This document shows, one piece after another, positions 1 through 11,744 of a DNA stretch of 64,000 nucleotides. This stretch comes from Watersipora subatra (taxonomy: Eukaryota; Bryozoa; Gymnolaemata; Cheilostomatida; Watersiporidae). The notes under the pieces were generated by a model that was not told the DNA's origin, did not search any database, and was given only the letters and a program-made list of their open reading frames with translations. The stretch covers positions 5,084,001 to 5,148,000 of the forward strand of contig NC_088711.1 in NCBI RefSeq assembly GCF_963576615.1, in the 5' to 3' direction. The first letter of the stretch is position 1. Each line of letters opens with the position of its first letter. The position numbers and the translations under genes are program-made.

Positions 1-1707
1 AAAACGCAAGCTACCAAAACGATGTCAGCCCCCTTATTTAGGTGGTCAGTTGCTAGTGCAAAACAGCAGGCATCCTGTAACGTAAATAATCTGTTCCAGG
101 AACATTTATGTTATAAGGAATTTGTGGTATACGCACAGTAAAATACATGTAAATTGTCTAATCCGTTCCAAGGTCTTTTCAAACTCATCCCTTTGATCAT
201 ACAAAAAGGAAAAACTAGACTTGGCTTTTTAATTTGTTGGCTGTACTGTAACTGTAGTATTATTGGTTTGCTTCAACAACTTTTCTCCTTTTATAAATCA
301 ATTTTACTTGTTTTATAGACAATGAATGCAGTGATTTTACATACACTTCATATGCACCCATTTTAAAGGGAAAAGCACATCTTTGACGTCTATTTACAAC
401 AATTTGTTTATTTTTTTTAAGAAGCAAATTCTATTTTACAGAGTAAAACTTATAACAAATATCATATACCTATTTGTCTACCTATTTGTCTTCTGTCTGT
501 ATCCAGGGGTCAAGGTTATGATAAAAGATAGCTTTCAATGATATTCCAACTCGTGATATTTAATTTGGTAGACCGAGGCTGTAACGCCTGCAACAATCGA
601 TTGCCTATAAGTATTTATGAGCAATTGCACAGCCAGCCATCCACTAATTGTCCACACATCTGGTGATCTATTACGTTGAACTAGAATATCATAAAGGTTG
701 TACATGTATTACCTACGTCGTTTTTTTCTCACAACCGAGGCGAAATAATTTACCATTCAGATTGAATTTGAGGACTTGCCCTGACTTGACACTGTGTGTT
801 AATATGGAGTTTTTTATGTAATACGATGCCAAAAACGTTACATAAATTTGTGACCTAATCTGAAATTTCTGTTATAAGAGGTATACGTTATAGAAGAGTC
901 TACTGTATTGCCAAATGCGATTCTCTCTCCCACAAACCGGTCTTTACATTTAGCAGTGTGAATTTGATCTATATAAAGTCCTATATAGCTAGTTTTACAT
1001 AAGTCTACAACAACATGGATATGAGAAAAACACAAGAACACCTAAGTTATAGATCCTGTGGCCATTACAGCTAAGCAATGTAACTATGCATTCTGTGCTT
1101 TTGACATTTTACCCAAGCTACACTGGGAAGGTATTAAGTCAACTAACTGTTATGTATGCATGGATTCAAGCCATCAACATATAGACTGCAGCCAATCAGA
1201 GCAGAGGGCTCTCTTAATATATGACAATTTACAGTAAACTTAGTGTGAATCTAACTCAATTTGGTAAAATCTATTAAATGGGGGCTGATACTGATAAAAT
1301 GTTACAAGTCATGTAAACAACCCATATGTGCTGAATTAATTTCATCTAATGCAAAGTAAAGGTTGCCAGTAAATCTACTACATGGCAGATGTTGAAATGC
1401 ATTAAGAAAGGTCAAGGCTTTACTCAAATATACACGTAATCACTTTGCTGTATTTTATAATTCCTGAATTATAAATAATTGTTAAATAAATTGGCGGCAT
1501 CATATAAAGCCTGCTCTAGAAATAATAATATAGAGTGCATTGACAGCATTGGACTAACAGTTCTAATCCTGATGACAAAACAAGATACAGTGTACTAAAT
1601 CACACCATACAAGATTGATGTAATGAACTTTCATCCTCATAAGCAACTTTCTCATAAGCAATAAAAATCTGCAAGTCATTGGCTGAGCAAATTTAGTACA
1701 AAAACAG
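1..1707. other. no gene recognised; right end probably MGST3 3' UTR
   Basis: No convincing coding region, RNA gene or repeat was recognised here. Open frames are short and match nothing I know. The bases just below 1708 should be the 3' untranslated region of the minus-strand MGST3-like gene, but I did not find a clear AATAAA on that strand close to the stop codon. Confidence 0.5.
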
Positions 1708-4700
1708 CTATTTACTGATGAGATCTGGCAAACTATCTAGAATACCTGTCTGACGAAGTCCAAAAATAACTGTGCACCCAATCACGACAATTTGCGCAAG
1801 TGCTGGTGGGATAAACTCTTTAAATCTCTTTGATGGATCTGTATAACGAACATAGTAAATTGTACTTTAGTCCTACAGGATAAGATTCTGGATCACTTTG
1901 CTGAGCATCTCAACCAGCTCCTAAATGTTGAAATATTATTGCCCTTTTTGTCAAGCTTTTCATAGCTTATTTCTAGTGTAATGTAATCATAGCTTACTGG
2001 TTTATGTGGCTTTTTTTGCTTTTCTAGCTTGGCTTGCCAGCTGTTGATAATACTTGTTATGGTGTGATTAAAAGGTTGGTCATTCCTGTTGTAGCTGTCA
2101 TATTGAACTGATATAAAAAATATACTGTCTCAATGTTCACTATAGTAATTTATGTTTCAGCTATAAAACATAAACAAACAACACTAAATATCCTAAAAGT
2201 GCCAGAGCAGAATGCTTTAGATAACCTTATGCTAATGATGATCATTATGAATAAACGCTCTGATGAAGCTGAAGTTATCGCGGCAGTTACAATGATGAAA
2301 GAAAAGATAGTAGCTGGATGATGTGAGCAGAGGTATGGAATTATAGCGGTGGGCAGTACAAAGATAGTAGCTGGATGATGTGAGCAGAGGTATGGAATTA
2401 TAGCGGTGGGCAGTACAAAGATAGTAGCTGGATGATGTGAGCAGAGGTATGGAATTATAGCGGTGGGCAGTACAAAGATAGTAGCTGGATGATGTGAGCA
2501 GAGGTATGGAATTATAGCGGTGGGCAGTACAAAAGACACTACCAAACTTACTAAATGACACTGAACCATTTTTTAGCTTTCTAAAATGTTACATCCATTA
2601 CTTACATGCGTTACTACATGCGTTAATACTTACATACATTACTTACATCCATTACTTACATGCGTTACTACATGCGTTAATACTTACATACATTACTTAC
2701 ATGCGTTACTACATGCGTTAATACTTACATACATTACTAAAAATAATCAAACCAAAACTAGGGTAATTTAAGTATACACAACCATCCAGTTGCAACAAGG
2801 CTAAACACAGGCAGAACTTGATGATGATCGTTAGACACTGCTACATTCATTGTACTACGTCCCTCATGAAATCCACACGGTGTCTCAGGCAATACATTTC
2901 GTGACATCACTTTATTAATTCTGTTGAGTAGTACGCGGTCTATAATTTTCTCACCAATTGACAGGAAATGATGCCTCAATGATTCCCAGTCCGTAAAATC
3001 TTATTTCTTAAATGTAGGTGTGATTTTAGAGTTTTTCTCCCATATATATTTAATTAAGCCCTCTCACAGTGAGGTTAGCATACTTTACTTTACTCTTTAC
3101 ATTTACTCTGCCTAATATAGTAAAAAGCATTATTATTAACACTCTCCTTGGACAGGTGAAAAAGGTATGTTTTAATCAACCACTAATATAATTTGTTTTG
3201 CTAATGTTTTCCATGAACTAAAAATGTTACAGTTTTGTAATTATAAAACATTTGCAATTGGGCTTCAGAAAAGTTTTCTGTAAAAAATGGTGTGAAGCAG
3301 AGCTGTGTTTTGGCATCAACGTTTTTCTCATAGTATTTTGGTGTTATGATTGGAGTTGTTATAAAGACAGCAGCAAAGTCTGCCTCCAAAAAAAGTGTTG
3401 CATGCCCCAGACTCATGCAACAACTTGTAGTTCGATTTACCACAGCGGCATCAGAGTTCAACCTAAAGATAAACAAGAAGACAACGGAACTTTTGCATCA
3501 ATCTGTAAAGCTCTTGCATCAACCGCCATATTCTACCAACAACCTGATAGACGGCAGGCCGGTCGGTCAATGTACAGATTTCAAATATGTGATTGGTACC
3601 ATATGCAGCAATGCCAGAATTGATAAAGAGCTTCATCACAGAAATGGAGATGCCAGTGCTTCCTTTGGAAAACTACAGAATTCTTTGTGGAGGAGCAATG
3701 TGTAACCATCCAAACCAAGCGTAAGGTACACAGAGCTTTAGTCCTAATAGCCCCATTATATGGAGCTGAAACCTGAACAGTCTACTAAACACTAGTAAAG
3801 AGACTGCGCCCAGTCATGATAAAACAACTACGTAGCATCATGAATCTCGTCCGGTAAGATAAGGTCAAGAAATTTCAAAATCTTAAAAATGAGCTGACTT
3901 CCCATTCATAGTGGACACCCTGACAGGAAACACCTAAGACGGCTGGAACATGTGTACAGAGTGGATCATGAAAGATTATCAAGACAACTAATGCAGTCAC
4001 AATGTTACTAAGGAAAGAGGAATCAGGGCGGACCCAGAGATACAAAGATGAAGCAAAGTGTAGCATGAAGTTGAGGGAACTATAAATAAACAAATAGCAA
4101 GGGAAGGTAGAAAATGAGCTGCATAGAGGTCACTGAGCTCCATGGAAGTCAGTAATAGACCCAAATCCATAGAACAGTCACTGTCAAAATGACAATATCC
4201 AAAAAGAGAAGTCTACATAGCTGATCTGAAAATAATTACTCGTCGAAAAATCAACTGTAACCATTACTTCTGAAGAAGTAATGGTTACAGAAGTCATTAC
4301 TTCTGAAGAAGTATATCTGAACTTTGAACTGGCATTACTTCTGAAGAAGTAATGGTTACAGAAGTCATTACTTCTGAAGAAGTATATCTGAACTTTGAAC
4401 TGGCATTACTTTTGAAGAAGTAATGACAGTTCAAAGTTCAGATATACTAAAAATAAACAGAAAACAAGTGAAACAGGTTTACAACACTAGGACTCTAGGT
4501 TATGCAGTTAGTTTGTCTGAGAACAAAATGATTTGCTTACAGTCCCTACTCCTCGAATGATACTTGTAACCAGTAGATCGGCGTTTAAATCTTGCCATTG
4601 TAGAAGAAAATAAAAACTTTACATAATTAACTAATAAGGTAGTTGAGATATTTAGTTTCTATATAAGAAGAAAAAGTCTTAGACTAGTCTGGAAGTAAAT

Positions 4701-5930
4701 CGGATAAACTGCCTGTTGTTAGATGTTTAGTTGTATAGCTCTACCAAGGTCATATACAAGGTTAAAAATAAAGAAGTATGGCCAACTACTCTAAGCTCAT
4801 TCAACCACAAAAAAACAGCACTATCATCACATTAATAGGAACTTACCTTCTGTATAGATGTCAGCATAAACTGCTCTGGCAATTACCCAGGTAGCTCCAG
4901 CAGTAGCACATACTCGCTGCCAAAGAGAAAGATATAACTGTGACAACTACATCTAACTGGCTCTACCATAATCCTAATAACCAACTAACTACCGGAAAGA
5001 GCTGTTTCTAAACAATTGAGCAAAGGCTAAGCATTTTCTGAGACGACCATAGCTCACTAGAAAATTCCACCAGCTACAAGCTTTGCTCATCATCCGCTCC
5101 TGCTCAGCAAAGATCTGCATTTCAGCCATACTAAACATGGACATAGAGTGAATCATCTCAATTTTTATTGTTTATGGATAGCTGTATTTAGTGTGAAACA
5201 AAGCCACTTGGAAGATGGTATCTTCTCTAGTTTACCCAATTGACAGATTTATTTGCAGCAAAATGTTAGTTGAAAATAACATAACGTCACAACGAAATCA
5301 TGGTTCACACTCTACATATGAAGTAGAACACTAACTGGAAATTCAAGTCCACCGAGAAGCACAGTAACAGCATAGAATGGAAAATGCTCGAGGTAGTCCA
5401 TATGAGCCCTCATGATGCGGTTGAAGACAGGATTCTCATTGCTGAACATAGTGGGTGCCTGCAAAGAATACCAAATATGCATTTACTATCCCGCAACAGT
5501 CACAATAAGGTGGAGATCTGTTCTTACATGATTCTACACCTTGGTATGATAAGTCTAGGTTCATGGAACAGATAAAATTATGTTTCATAACATTGAATGA
5601 TCCTAAAAGTAAAATAAAACAACAAGTAAAAGCAGAATTATGGCTAAGAAAGAATTACAAGATCCTGTTTGAAGTATTTATATTTTCCATGCAGATAACT
5701 TGTATGGCAAATGAACTCAGTTACAAATTAGAAAGATAAGGTAAACATTTAGTAAACTATGCTAATAGCAAACCAAAGTGTAAGCGTATGACTACCTGAA
5801 TGCCGTAATCCTTTCGCGCTTTCGTCACCCTGAATGCAAGACGAGCATTTAAAAAACTCCCTCCAGCGACAGCCAGTACCACGTAGCCATAGTCTTTCGG
5901 CAGCAGGTCTTGAACTTTCAAATGAGACAT
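1708..5930 (-). CDS. MGST3: microsomal glutathione S-transferase 3-like (MAPEG family), four exons, complete
   Basis: This codes for a small membrane enzyme of the MAPEG family that conjugates or peroxidises lipid substrates with glutathione in the endoplasmic reticulum membrane. Exons on the minus strand are 5930-5796, 5458-5336, 4916-4847 and 1838-1708, joined by GT-AG introns with matching phases (0, 0, 1), and they give 152 residues, the usual MGST3 length. The N-terminus has LPKDYGYVVLAVAG followed by KARKDYG, matching the family start. Exon 2 has the family signature region NRIMRAHMDYLEHFPF. Exon 3 ends in VYADIYTE and exon 4 begins DPSKRFK, as in known MGST3 proteins. Four hydrophobic segments are expected and visible. 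I chose the Met at 5930 because family similarity starts there; an in-frame Met at 5954 would add eight residues. The gene looks intact. The last intron (1839-4846) is full of repeats. Confidence 0.93.
1926..2183 (+). mobile_element. solo LTR of a Copia retrotransposon
   Basis: This 258-bp block matches the two LTRs of the Copia element at 59604-63807 nearly base for base, in the opposite orientation to them. It starts TGTTGAAATATT and ends ATAAACAAACAACA. It is flanked by a 5-bp target duplication CTAAA (1921-1925 and 2184-2188). No internal Copia sequence is present, so this is a solo LTR left by LTR-LTR recombination. It lies in the last intron of the MGST3-like gene. Confidence 0.93.
2303..2530. 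repeat. 57-bp minisatellite, four copies
   Basis: Four nearly identical 57-bp units begin at 2303, 2360, 2417 and 2474 (AAAGATAGTAGCTGGATGAT...). As 57 is divisible by three, long open frames run through it on the minus strand, but these are artefacts of the period. It lies in the MGST3 intron. Confidence 0.95.
2590..2738. repeat. minisatellite with 41-bp and 13-bp units
   Basis: Repeats of CATTACTTACATGCG and TACATGCGTTAATACTTACA form units of about 41 bp, with one extra 13-bp segment CATTACTTACATC. It lies in the MGST3 intron and has no coding signal. Confidence 0.85.
2833..2979 (-). pseudogene. LINE reverse transcriptase fragment (fingers/palm start), inverted piece
   Basis: The minus-strand translation contains GEKIIDRVLLNRINKV, then VLPETPCGFHEGRST. 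This is the conserved early block of LINE-type reverse transcriptases (the 'GK..ARVLLNR...LPE.QCGFR.GRST' region). No full domain remains, and the flanking sequence is not coding. The later part of a similar reverse transcriptase lies just to the right but on the plus strand (3331-4110), so the two halves point in opposite directions. Both pieces sit in the last intron of the MGST3-like gene. Confidence 0.8.
3331..4110 (+). pseudogene. LINE reverse transcriptase C-terminal remnant
   Basis: Plus-strand frames contain FTTAASEFNLKINKKTTELL, then DFKYVIGTICSNARIDKEL and ASASFGKLQNSLW. These match the thumb and post-RT region of LINE polymerases, where '..DFKYLGS.IS..ARID.EI..R...A..AFGKL...W' is usual. 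Similarity continues past the stop near 3705 with remains of 'RALVL..LLYGAETW' (about 3725-3775) and of 'KQLRSIMN' (about 3825-3845), broken by stop codons. It is a dead copy, opposite in strand to the fragment at 2833-2979. Confidence 0.83.
4250..4443. repeat. 71-bp tandem repeat built from palindromes, ending in an inverted arm
   Basis: Units begin at 4262, 4333 and 4404. Each holds ATTACTTCTGAAGAAGTAAT, which is a perfect palindrome. The third unit is cut short and followed by the reverse complement of the unit's own end (GTATATCTGAACTTTGAACT in the unit, AGTTCAAAGTTCAGATATAC at the right). The block could fold into large hairpins or cruciforms. It lies in the MGST3 intron. Confidence 0.88.
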
Positions 5931-6237
5931 TCTGCAACACCTTTGCAATGACAAGACGAGGCAATAAAGGCAATTTGCTTTTCAGATATAGCAAAACCAC
6001 CGATGACACTTCTAGCTGAGCGATAAATTAAAAATGCCCGCTAAAAGAACACTAAAACTGTTTGAGATTCGGTACTTCCGGAATAATGAAACTTTAATGA
6101 CTTCGTGCAGCATATGTTTCAAGTTGATTGGACTATTATTTCTTGAGATCTACTACTATCGACTATATTTGTATTTTTTTTCCTGTCTTTTTTAAAAGCT
6201 TGAAACTTCAAAATGATATTCAGTTCAAAGGAAAATG
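5931..6237. other. upstream region of the MGST3-like gene
   Basis: This is the presumed 5' UTR and promoter side of the minus-strand MGST3-like gene. I see no clear TATA box, other gene or repeat before the 12-bp array begins. Confidence 0.4.
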
Positions 6238-6369
6238 TTCTATTCTAAGTTCTATTCTAAGTTCTATTCTAAGTTCTATTCTAAGTTCTATTCTAAGTTC
6301 TATTCTAAGTTCTATTCTAAGTTCTATTCTAAGTTCTATTCTAAGTTCTATTCTAAGTTCTATTCTAAG
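6238..6369. repeat. 12-bp tandem repeat, eleven copies
   Basis: TTCTATTCTAAG is repeated exactly eleven times. The open frame that crosses it (Ser-Ser-Ile-Leu repeats) is an artefact of a period divisible by three. Confidence 0.97.
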
Positions 6370-7012
6370 TGTATTCACAATAAATTGAAAGTTGTTAATA
6401 CAGTCTAGGATCAGGGGTCTTCAACCCGTGGCTTCGGAGCCGCATGCGGCTCTTTCCTCCCCTTGCTGGGGCCCCTTCTGACTTGAATAAATTGTAATTA
6501 TGGTGATAAATCAAACATTGTTGCTAGTCATGGTAAAGGATTTGTCGGCCTTCACTCAGGCACGATCTAGATCTCAAGAAATGTTGCATAAATGTAAGCG
6601 AAATTATTGTGGTTTTTCGTTCGTTTATCACAAAGGAAATTCCATTAGTCGTAGAGCTGCGACTACTCTGCTCTCCTAGTGAGAGCGCTCCCTGCATATA
6701 CATATATTTCTCCCGGACCGTGTAATGGAACCGGGTAGGAAACCGTATAAGAATAATGATTAATAGAGTCACTAAGACATTGGCTTAGTTACTAACTAAG
6801 TCAAACTAACGAAGTATTAGCAATAAAGCATATAATGAAGAACAACACAATATGCAAAAATATATTTGAGTAATTATATGCGAGTATATAAAACATCAGA
6901 AATAAATTAGTGGCTCGGCGTCAGCCACATTATGCGTGAATAAAACCGCCAAAATTACACCAGTCGGTGTAAAATTACACTTCTTGATTTCTCCACTTTA
7001 AGTAGGCCAACT

Positions 7013-7213
7013 ATGGCGAATACTAAAAAAAGAAAAGTGACAGGGGAAAATAGAACATTTAATCCTACATGGACTGATTCGTTTGTTTTCAATGCTGATG
7101 AGACTGGTTCAACAGTTTGCTTAATATGTAATGAGAAATGTATGCTTACTCACCGAGCACGCCAAATGACAGCACACAGAAGAAACAGCACATTTGCAGC
7201 AGCTAGAATTTAA
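7013..7213 (+). pseudogene. hAT transposase N-terminal fragment (BED-like zinc finger), truncated
   Basis: The 66-residue frame starts MANTKKRKV, then has RTFNPTWTDSFVF and VCLICNEK, followed by an H-x-x-R-x-x-x-x-H tail. This is the N-terminal zinc-binding segment seen in Charlie-like hAT transposases and in the domesticated GTF2IRD2-type proteins. The catalytic and dimerisation parts are missing. The frame ends 160 bp before the inserted pogo element, so most of the loss was a deletion and not a result of that insertion. It is not functional alone. Confidence 0.8.
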
Positions 7214-7765
7214 GTTCAGCGTTTTGTTAAAAAGATTCAATTAAACATGTTTCAATTTTTTTTTAAAGTAACCTTAAAAACAACGTAATATTTTCACGTT
7301 ACGTTCAAGTTATTATTAGCTGTTTTAGTGTTCTTTGCAAAAGTGTAATTTTGTTTTTTCAGCAGTTAGATCATTAGGGGTAACGGGGGCACAGTGGGCA
7401 GTTTTTGACCTTATTTAAGATTTCTCCGCTCATACTCCATCAACCAACTTTAAATTAATAGGAAAGCAAAAGCAATATGTTCTCTAACACGTCTGAAAGC
7501 CTTCTGGCTCTATGCCAAACCTTGTAAAAAATATCGCGTATTACATAAGTTGAAAATTTTGGACCACTGTGCCCCATAGCTAGGGTACAGTGGTCCATGA
7601 CATGGGGCACACTGAACATCACTTATATTCTATCATAATTTTCTCAATCAAAGTAATTTTATTGTGATTTATTTATTTTGGTGGGTTACATGAAATTTTA
7701 TCTATTATTTACTGCACAACAAGCAAATGTGTAAAAAAAACAATGCTTTCAACTAAATGTCTCAA

Positions 7766-10700
7766 TCACATGTATGTTGCCAAATCTACCGCAAAATTCA
7801 GCCGTTCAGATGTACGCTTAGTGCCACCACTAACAGCAGGAGTAGGTAAGAGCATGACTATGTCATCAATGTGCACAGTAGCGCTGTCTTTCTCTTTTGG
7901 CACAGTGAATTGATTCTCTCCTACAGTTTTGAGAAAATCTACTGATATCTCATTAGTATCCTTTATGACCTCTGTGATGACAGCCACAAAATGCTTAGTC
8001 ATTTTCTTCCCATGCACACAAGCCAATACATATTCTGATATGTTCAAGCTGTCGATATTGATGGCATTTCCACATTCATCTTCAGCTTCACTTATTGGCT
8101 CATCATCATTCTTGTCTTCCAATTGTTTTGCTAACTTTCTCTCCTCAGCTTCGATTTCCTTCTCATCATCACTAGATTCCGGAAGAATCTCTTTTTTTGG
8201 CCATTTCTGTAATAAACCCAAATTTCAAGACCATTCACAATACATCTGAAATGACAAGATAAAATGATTCTTTGTCAAAAGATTCACATAAAAACAATTT
8301 TTCTAACTGCCCTGTTTACCTCAATCTTATCATTTAACTCACAGCACACTTCTAATCTCACAAATTTGAAACAATTTTAACATGGTAAATTATGGAAAAC
8401 GAAAAAAAAACATTTACCTTTTTTGCCTCAATTTTACTGTGACTTCTGTTAGCTCTTTCTTTTGCAGCTTTGGCTATTTTCTCCTTCACAGGCGTGTCAG
8501 TCAAGATGGCAGTAGACTTTCTTTTGTAGTTACAAAAACTTTTACGGGGTGCTGCTTTTGGAAATGGGCGAATCTGATCCGGTGTGACAGTTCGCTTGAT
8601 GGAGCAACCAGGGAGAGCATCATCAATAGGCATGGTGGAAGATGAGGGTGAGACTGTTTCTTGAGAAGAAGGGATATCATCTGAAGTGGTTAAATCAACA
8701 GCTGTGAGAACATCAGGTGGTTCTGTGGTGAATAGGGAATTATTATCTTTGTTAGGATCGACAACATCAACTGTTGCTGGCCTGTCGGTCACAAAAGAAC
8801 CAAAGAACTCCTCATCGGAGAATGTGTGCCGATCAAACGGCGAGATGCCAGGTTTACAGAACCCTGCTATGATGTTAGGGGCAGTCATAGCTCTACCAAA
8901 CATTAGTCCAAGCATCTCAGCCATGTTATAGATGCTAAGTGTTTTCCCTGGATTTTCTAGCTTCCATGAATTGCAAGCATCATTGAAATAGCGCTTCAAA
9001 GGGCCATACACAGAAATATCTAGGGGCTGTAACTTGTGGGAGCAATGTGGTGGAAAAGTGAGCATTGCTACACCATTTTCTTTTGCAAGATCAATTGCAT
9101 CAATAGATATGTGGCTATCATGATTATCTAAAATTAATAAGACGGGTTTATCCTTCGATGCTCGAGTATTGTCGATAAAATGCTGCAGCCACTGTAAAAA
9201 TATTGCCGCCGATGTTCAGCCTGAGGGATTAGCAGCACCAATAGTGCCTGTTGGAGCACCTGACAGCATATAGTTCTTAAAGTTGACCCTTGGGAAGACC
9301 ATCATCGGGGGAATGAAGTAGAGTTGCCCCGATTTCAATATCGGAATCGGTATCGGTGCCGATATGGGTATTAAGTATCTGAATCGGTATCGGCCGATCT
9401 TTTCTTAAAAAATCGGACACTTCAGATACTTTTTACATATCAACTATTTAGCAGAAACCTGTATTTTAGCCTGCTACTTTAATAACAAATCATCAGCTGC
9501 AAGTTTCTTGCTTTTATCTAATGATTTCCGAGCCTGTCACACAATATATTTAATGTCTATAGCCTAATAAACATCCACACAGCTGCGTAATATTTTGGCT
9601 TTAGTCAGGACGTAATCACCAAGTGCGGTATTTCCCAATTACAGCGATATGATTTGTTGCAGCCAATCACAAACAAGAGAATCATAACGAGCAACAAGAA
9701 TGCGGTGTAATGTTTCTATTTACTAGCATTGCGAAAGTAATTTGAGCAGTTGATGCATAAAGTTATCTATCTCTCTCTTGATCCTGACGATATGATGTAT
9801 CGTTTGTATTGCATAAAATAACCTCAGTAGCTTATCGGTGTTTAGCCTGCCCTCCATCATCAGTAGCGTGCGAGTCCTTCAGTACGACTGGCTACATCGA
9901 TAGTGATAGAAGATAAAGACGTCTCACTGAGATAATTGAATCACTAACGGTAATTAAAAGACGCATTTATTTGCTTTAAGATAGTACAGGCGCAGCAGTT
10001 CGTTTAGCAGTAGAAAAGAGACTTCATTATCACAGAGAAAACTGTACCACTAACTGTAATTACCATTAATAATAACATATTTCAAGAAACATGGACTGTT
10101 TTGTTATTAGATGCACGGTATGTCAGTATGTGAATATATATACATGTATATCTTTTTTCATAAATACAAACAAATAAATACCTTAATATTTATATTTTCT
10201 TTGCATTATATTTATACTTGCATAAAAAAATGAACAACTATCTATGCAACACAAAAGAATCTGAATCGGTATCTGAATCGGATTATTTTTCATTAAGAAT
10301 CGGTATATCGAATCGGTATCTGAATCGGCTGGTGAAATTAGAATCGGGGCATCTCTAGAATGAAGCCTCCGGCGGCATTCACACAACATATCACAGTAGT
10401 CAAGACTCCCCACTCGGCAGAGGTAACTTGTCCAACTTGTCTTGCCTTTCTGTCAGCTATCACCTTGGGTGGCTTGTGGACTGTAGTCAGACCTGTTTCA
10501 TCCATATTCCAGATGTCCCGAGGAGTGAATGAATATCTACTTTGAATATCATGTAGATTGTCATGAAATTTCTTCACATTTGCTTTATTAAAACTGGTTC
10601 CTCGGCTCAGACTTGTTGCTTCTGGTTTTCTACATGACAGGTTTCTGTGTCTTTTCAAGTACCCGCTTATCCAATCCTCTCCAGCGCATTCGTTCTCATC

Positions 10701-11207
10701 CCATCCGGGAGGATAGCTACAATGGTTTTGTTTAGCATAGTCCCATGCTAACTTCCTTAATTGTTTCTTTGTCAGCCCGTGATGATGTCTTGAAGCTGTG
10801 AGCAAGTATTCTTTCAGTAGCAGTTCCTGATGAGCTGTAAAAACCGTTCTATGTGCTTTTGCTTTTGAAAATGACTCAACATTATTTATTCCTTTGTGTT
10901 TTGCTTCATTTACATAACGAGTCAAGGTAATTCTTGGAATCTTTAGGTCCTCAGCGACTCTGCGCACTGCTAGGCCTTCCTCAAGCACCATCTCCCCGGC
11001 AGCCCTCATTTCAGCAGCAGGGGTTCGATTTTTCTCACGACCATCAGCCTTTTTTATATGTACGCACCATCTCTCTTTTTTTAGTAGCGGTCTCAATCTT
11101 GATCCTTTAATATAAAAATAATATATACTAGAAATTCCACTGTCATACAGCCCACGACCAAAGTGATATTGGAAAAAAGAAAGGGTACTGATGGTTGAGA
11201 AATGCAA
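7766..11207 (-). pseudogene. pogo/Tigger transposase (HTH-Psq, CENPB-like HTH, DDE), interrupted
   Basis: This transposase would cut and paste the pogo element in the nucleus. Reading the minus strand, 11207-10366 holds a helix-turn-helix segment (RRVAEDLKIPRITLTRYV), a CENP-B-like DNA-binding part (WDENECAGEDWISGYLKRH) and the first catalytic Asp in IWNMDETG. A MITE then interrupts the gene. The frame resumes at about 9310 with MMVFPRVNFKNYML, has an in-frame TGA at 9216-9218, the second Asp in LLILDNHDSHIS and the third in HKLQPLDISVYGPLKRYF. A tail with QIRPFPKAAPRKS and AILTDTP follows to about 8400. A last exon at 8221-7766 is acidic and ends DIVMLLPTPAVSGGTKRTSE, as in related invertebrate transposases; a short intron (about 8210-8400) separates it. 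The MITE and the stop make it dead, although the catalytic residues remain. Confidence 0.92.
9319..10357. mobile_element. hAT-type MITE inserted in the pogo transposase
   Basis: The ends are TAGAGTTGCCCCGATT on the left and the complement of TAGAGATGCCCCGATT on the right. The 8-bp duplication GAATGAAG flanks it exactly (9311-9318 and 10358-10365). Repeats of GAATCGGTATC and TATCGGCCGATC crowd both ends. No transposase is encoded, so movement must have used a hAT enzyme in trans. It splits the DDE domain of the pogo transposase. Confidence 0.95.
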
Positions 11208-11484
11208 TATTAACAGTCAAATAAGATAACTGCAATGGTAGCTGTAATGTACTGGGTGTTATTATATACAACAAATAGTAATACTGAAAGGAAAAGATTA
11301 TATGTTTATATCTCTCTTCCTGCAAAAAAAGAAATGCAATATTGGCCAATATTAGAAGTAAAATGCACTGACATTATTAGAATAACCAATATTATTTATA
11401 TAGTAATAATAAAAAACTAATGCACAATTTTGTTTACATTTCAAAACGGCATAGCTAACAATATCACGAAGTTGTGATATTTAT

Positions 11485-11744
11485 TTAGATTTTTAGAAAA
11501 TCTGTACTACGTAGTCATTGTCCTGTAGTCATCCAAACTTATAATTAATTATTGCAATAATCTCATTAGAACCGTTAGAAAAAATATCATCGTCATGCCT
11601 TTACTTACACTGCGTTAGATTTTTAGAAAGTCTGTACTGCGTAGCCATTGTTCCGTAGTCATCCAAACTTATAATTAATTATTGTAATAATCTCATAAGA
11701 AACGTTAAAAAATATCTTCGTCATTTGCTTTACTTATACTGCCC
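11485..11744. repeat. 130-bp tandem duplication inside the pogo element
   Basis: The block from TTAGATTTTTAGAAAATCTG (11485) is repeated from 11615 with about 90% identity by eye. It lies upstream of the minus-strand transposase within the pogo element. Confidence 0.85.

Noticed and set aside
2150..2569. Minus-strand 139-codon frame with a 19-residue repeat
   Set aside because: Produced entirely by the 57-bp minisatellite and part of a solo LTR; no family match and no gene context.
6128..6388. Plus-strand frame of Ser-Ser-Ile-Leu repeats
   Set aside because: Caused by the 12-bp tandem repeat.
10338..10413. Continuation of the transposase frame into the MITE (last residues of the 289-codon frame)
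   Set aside because: The bases left of 10358 belong to the inserted MITE, so these codons are chance read-through.
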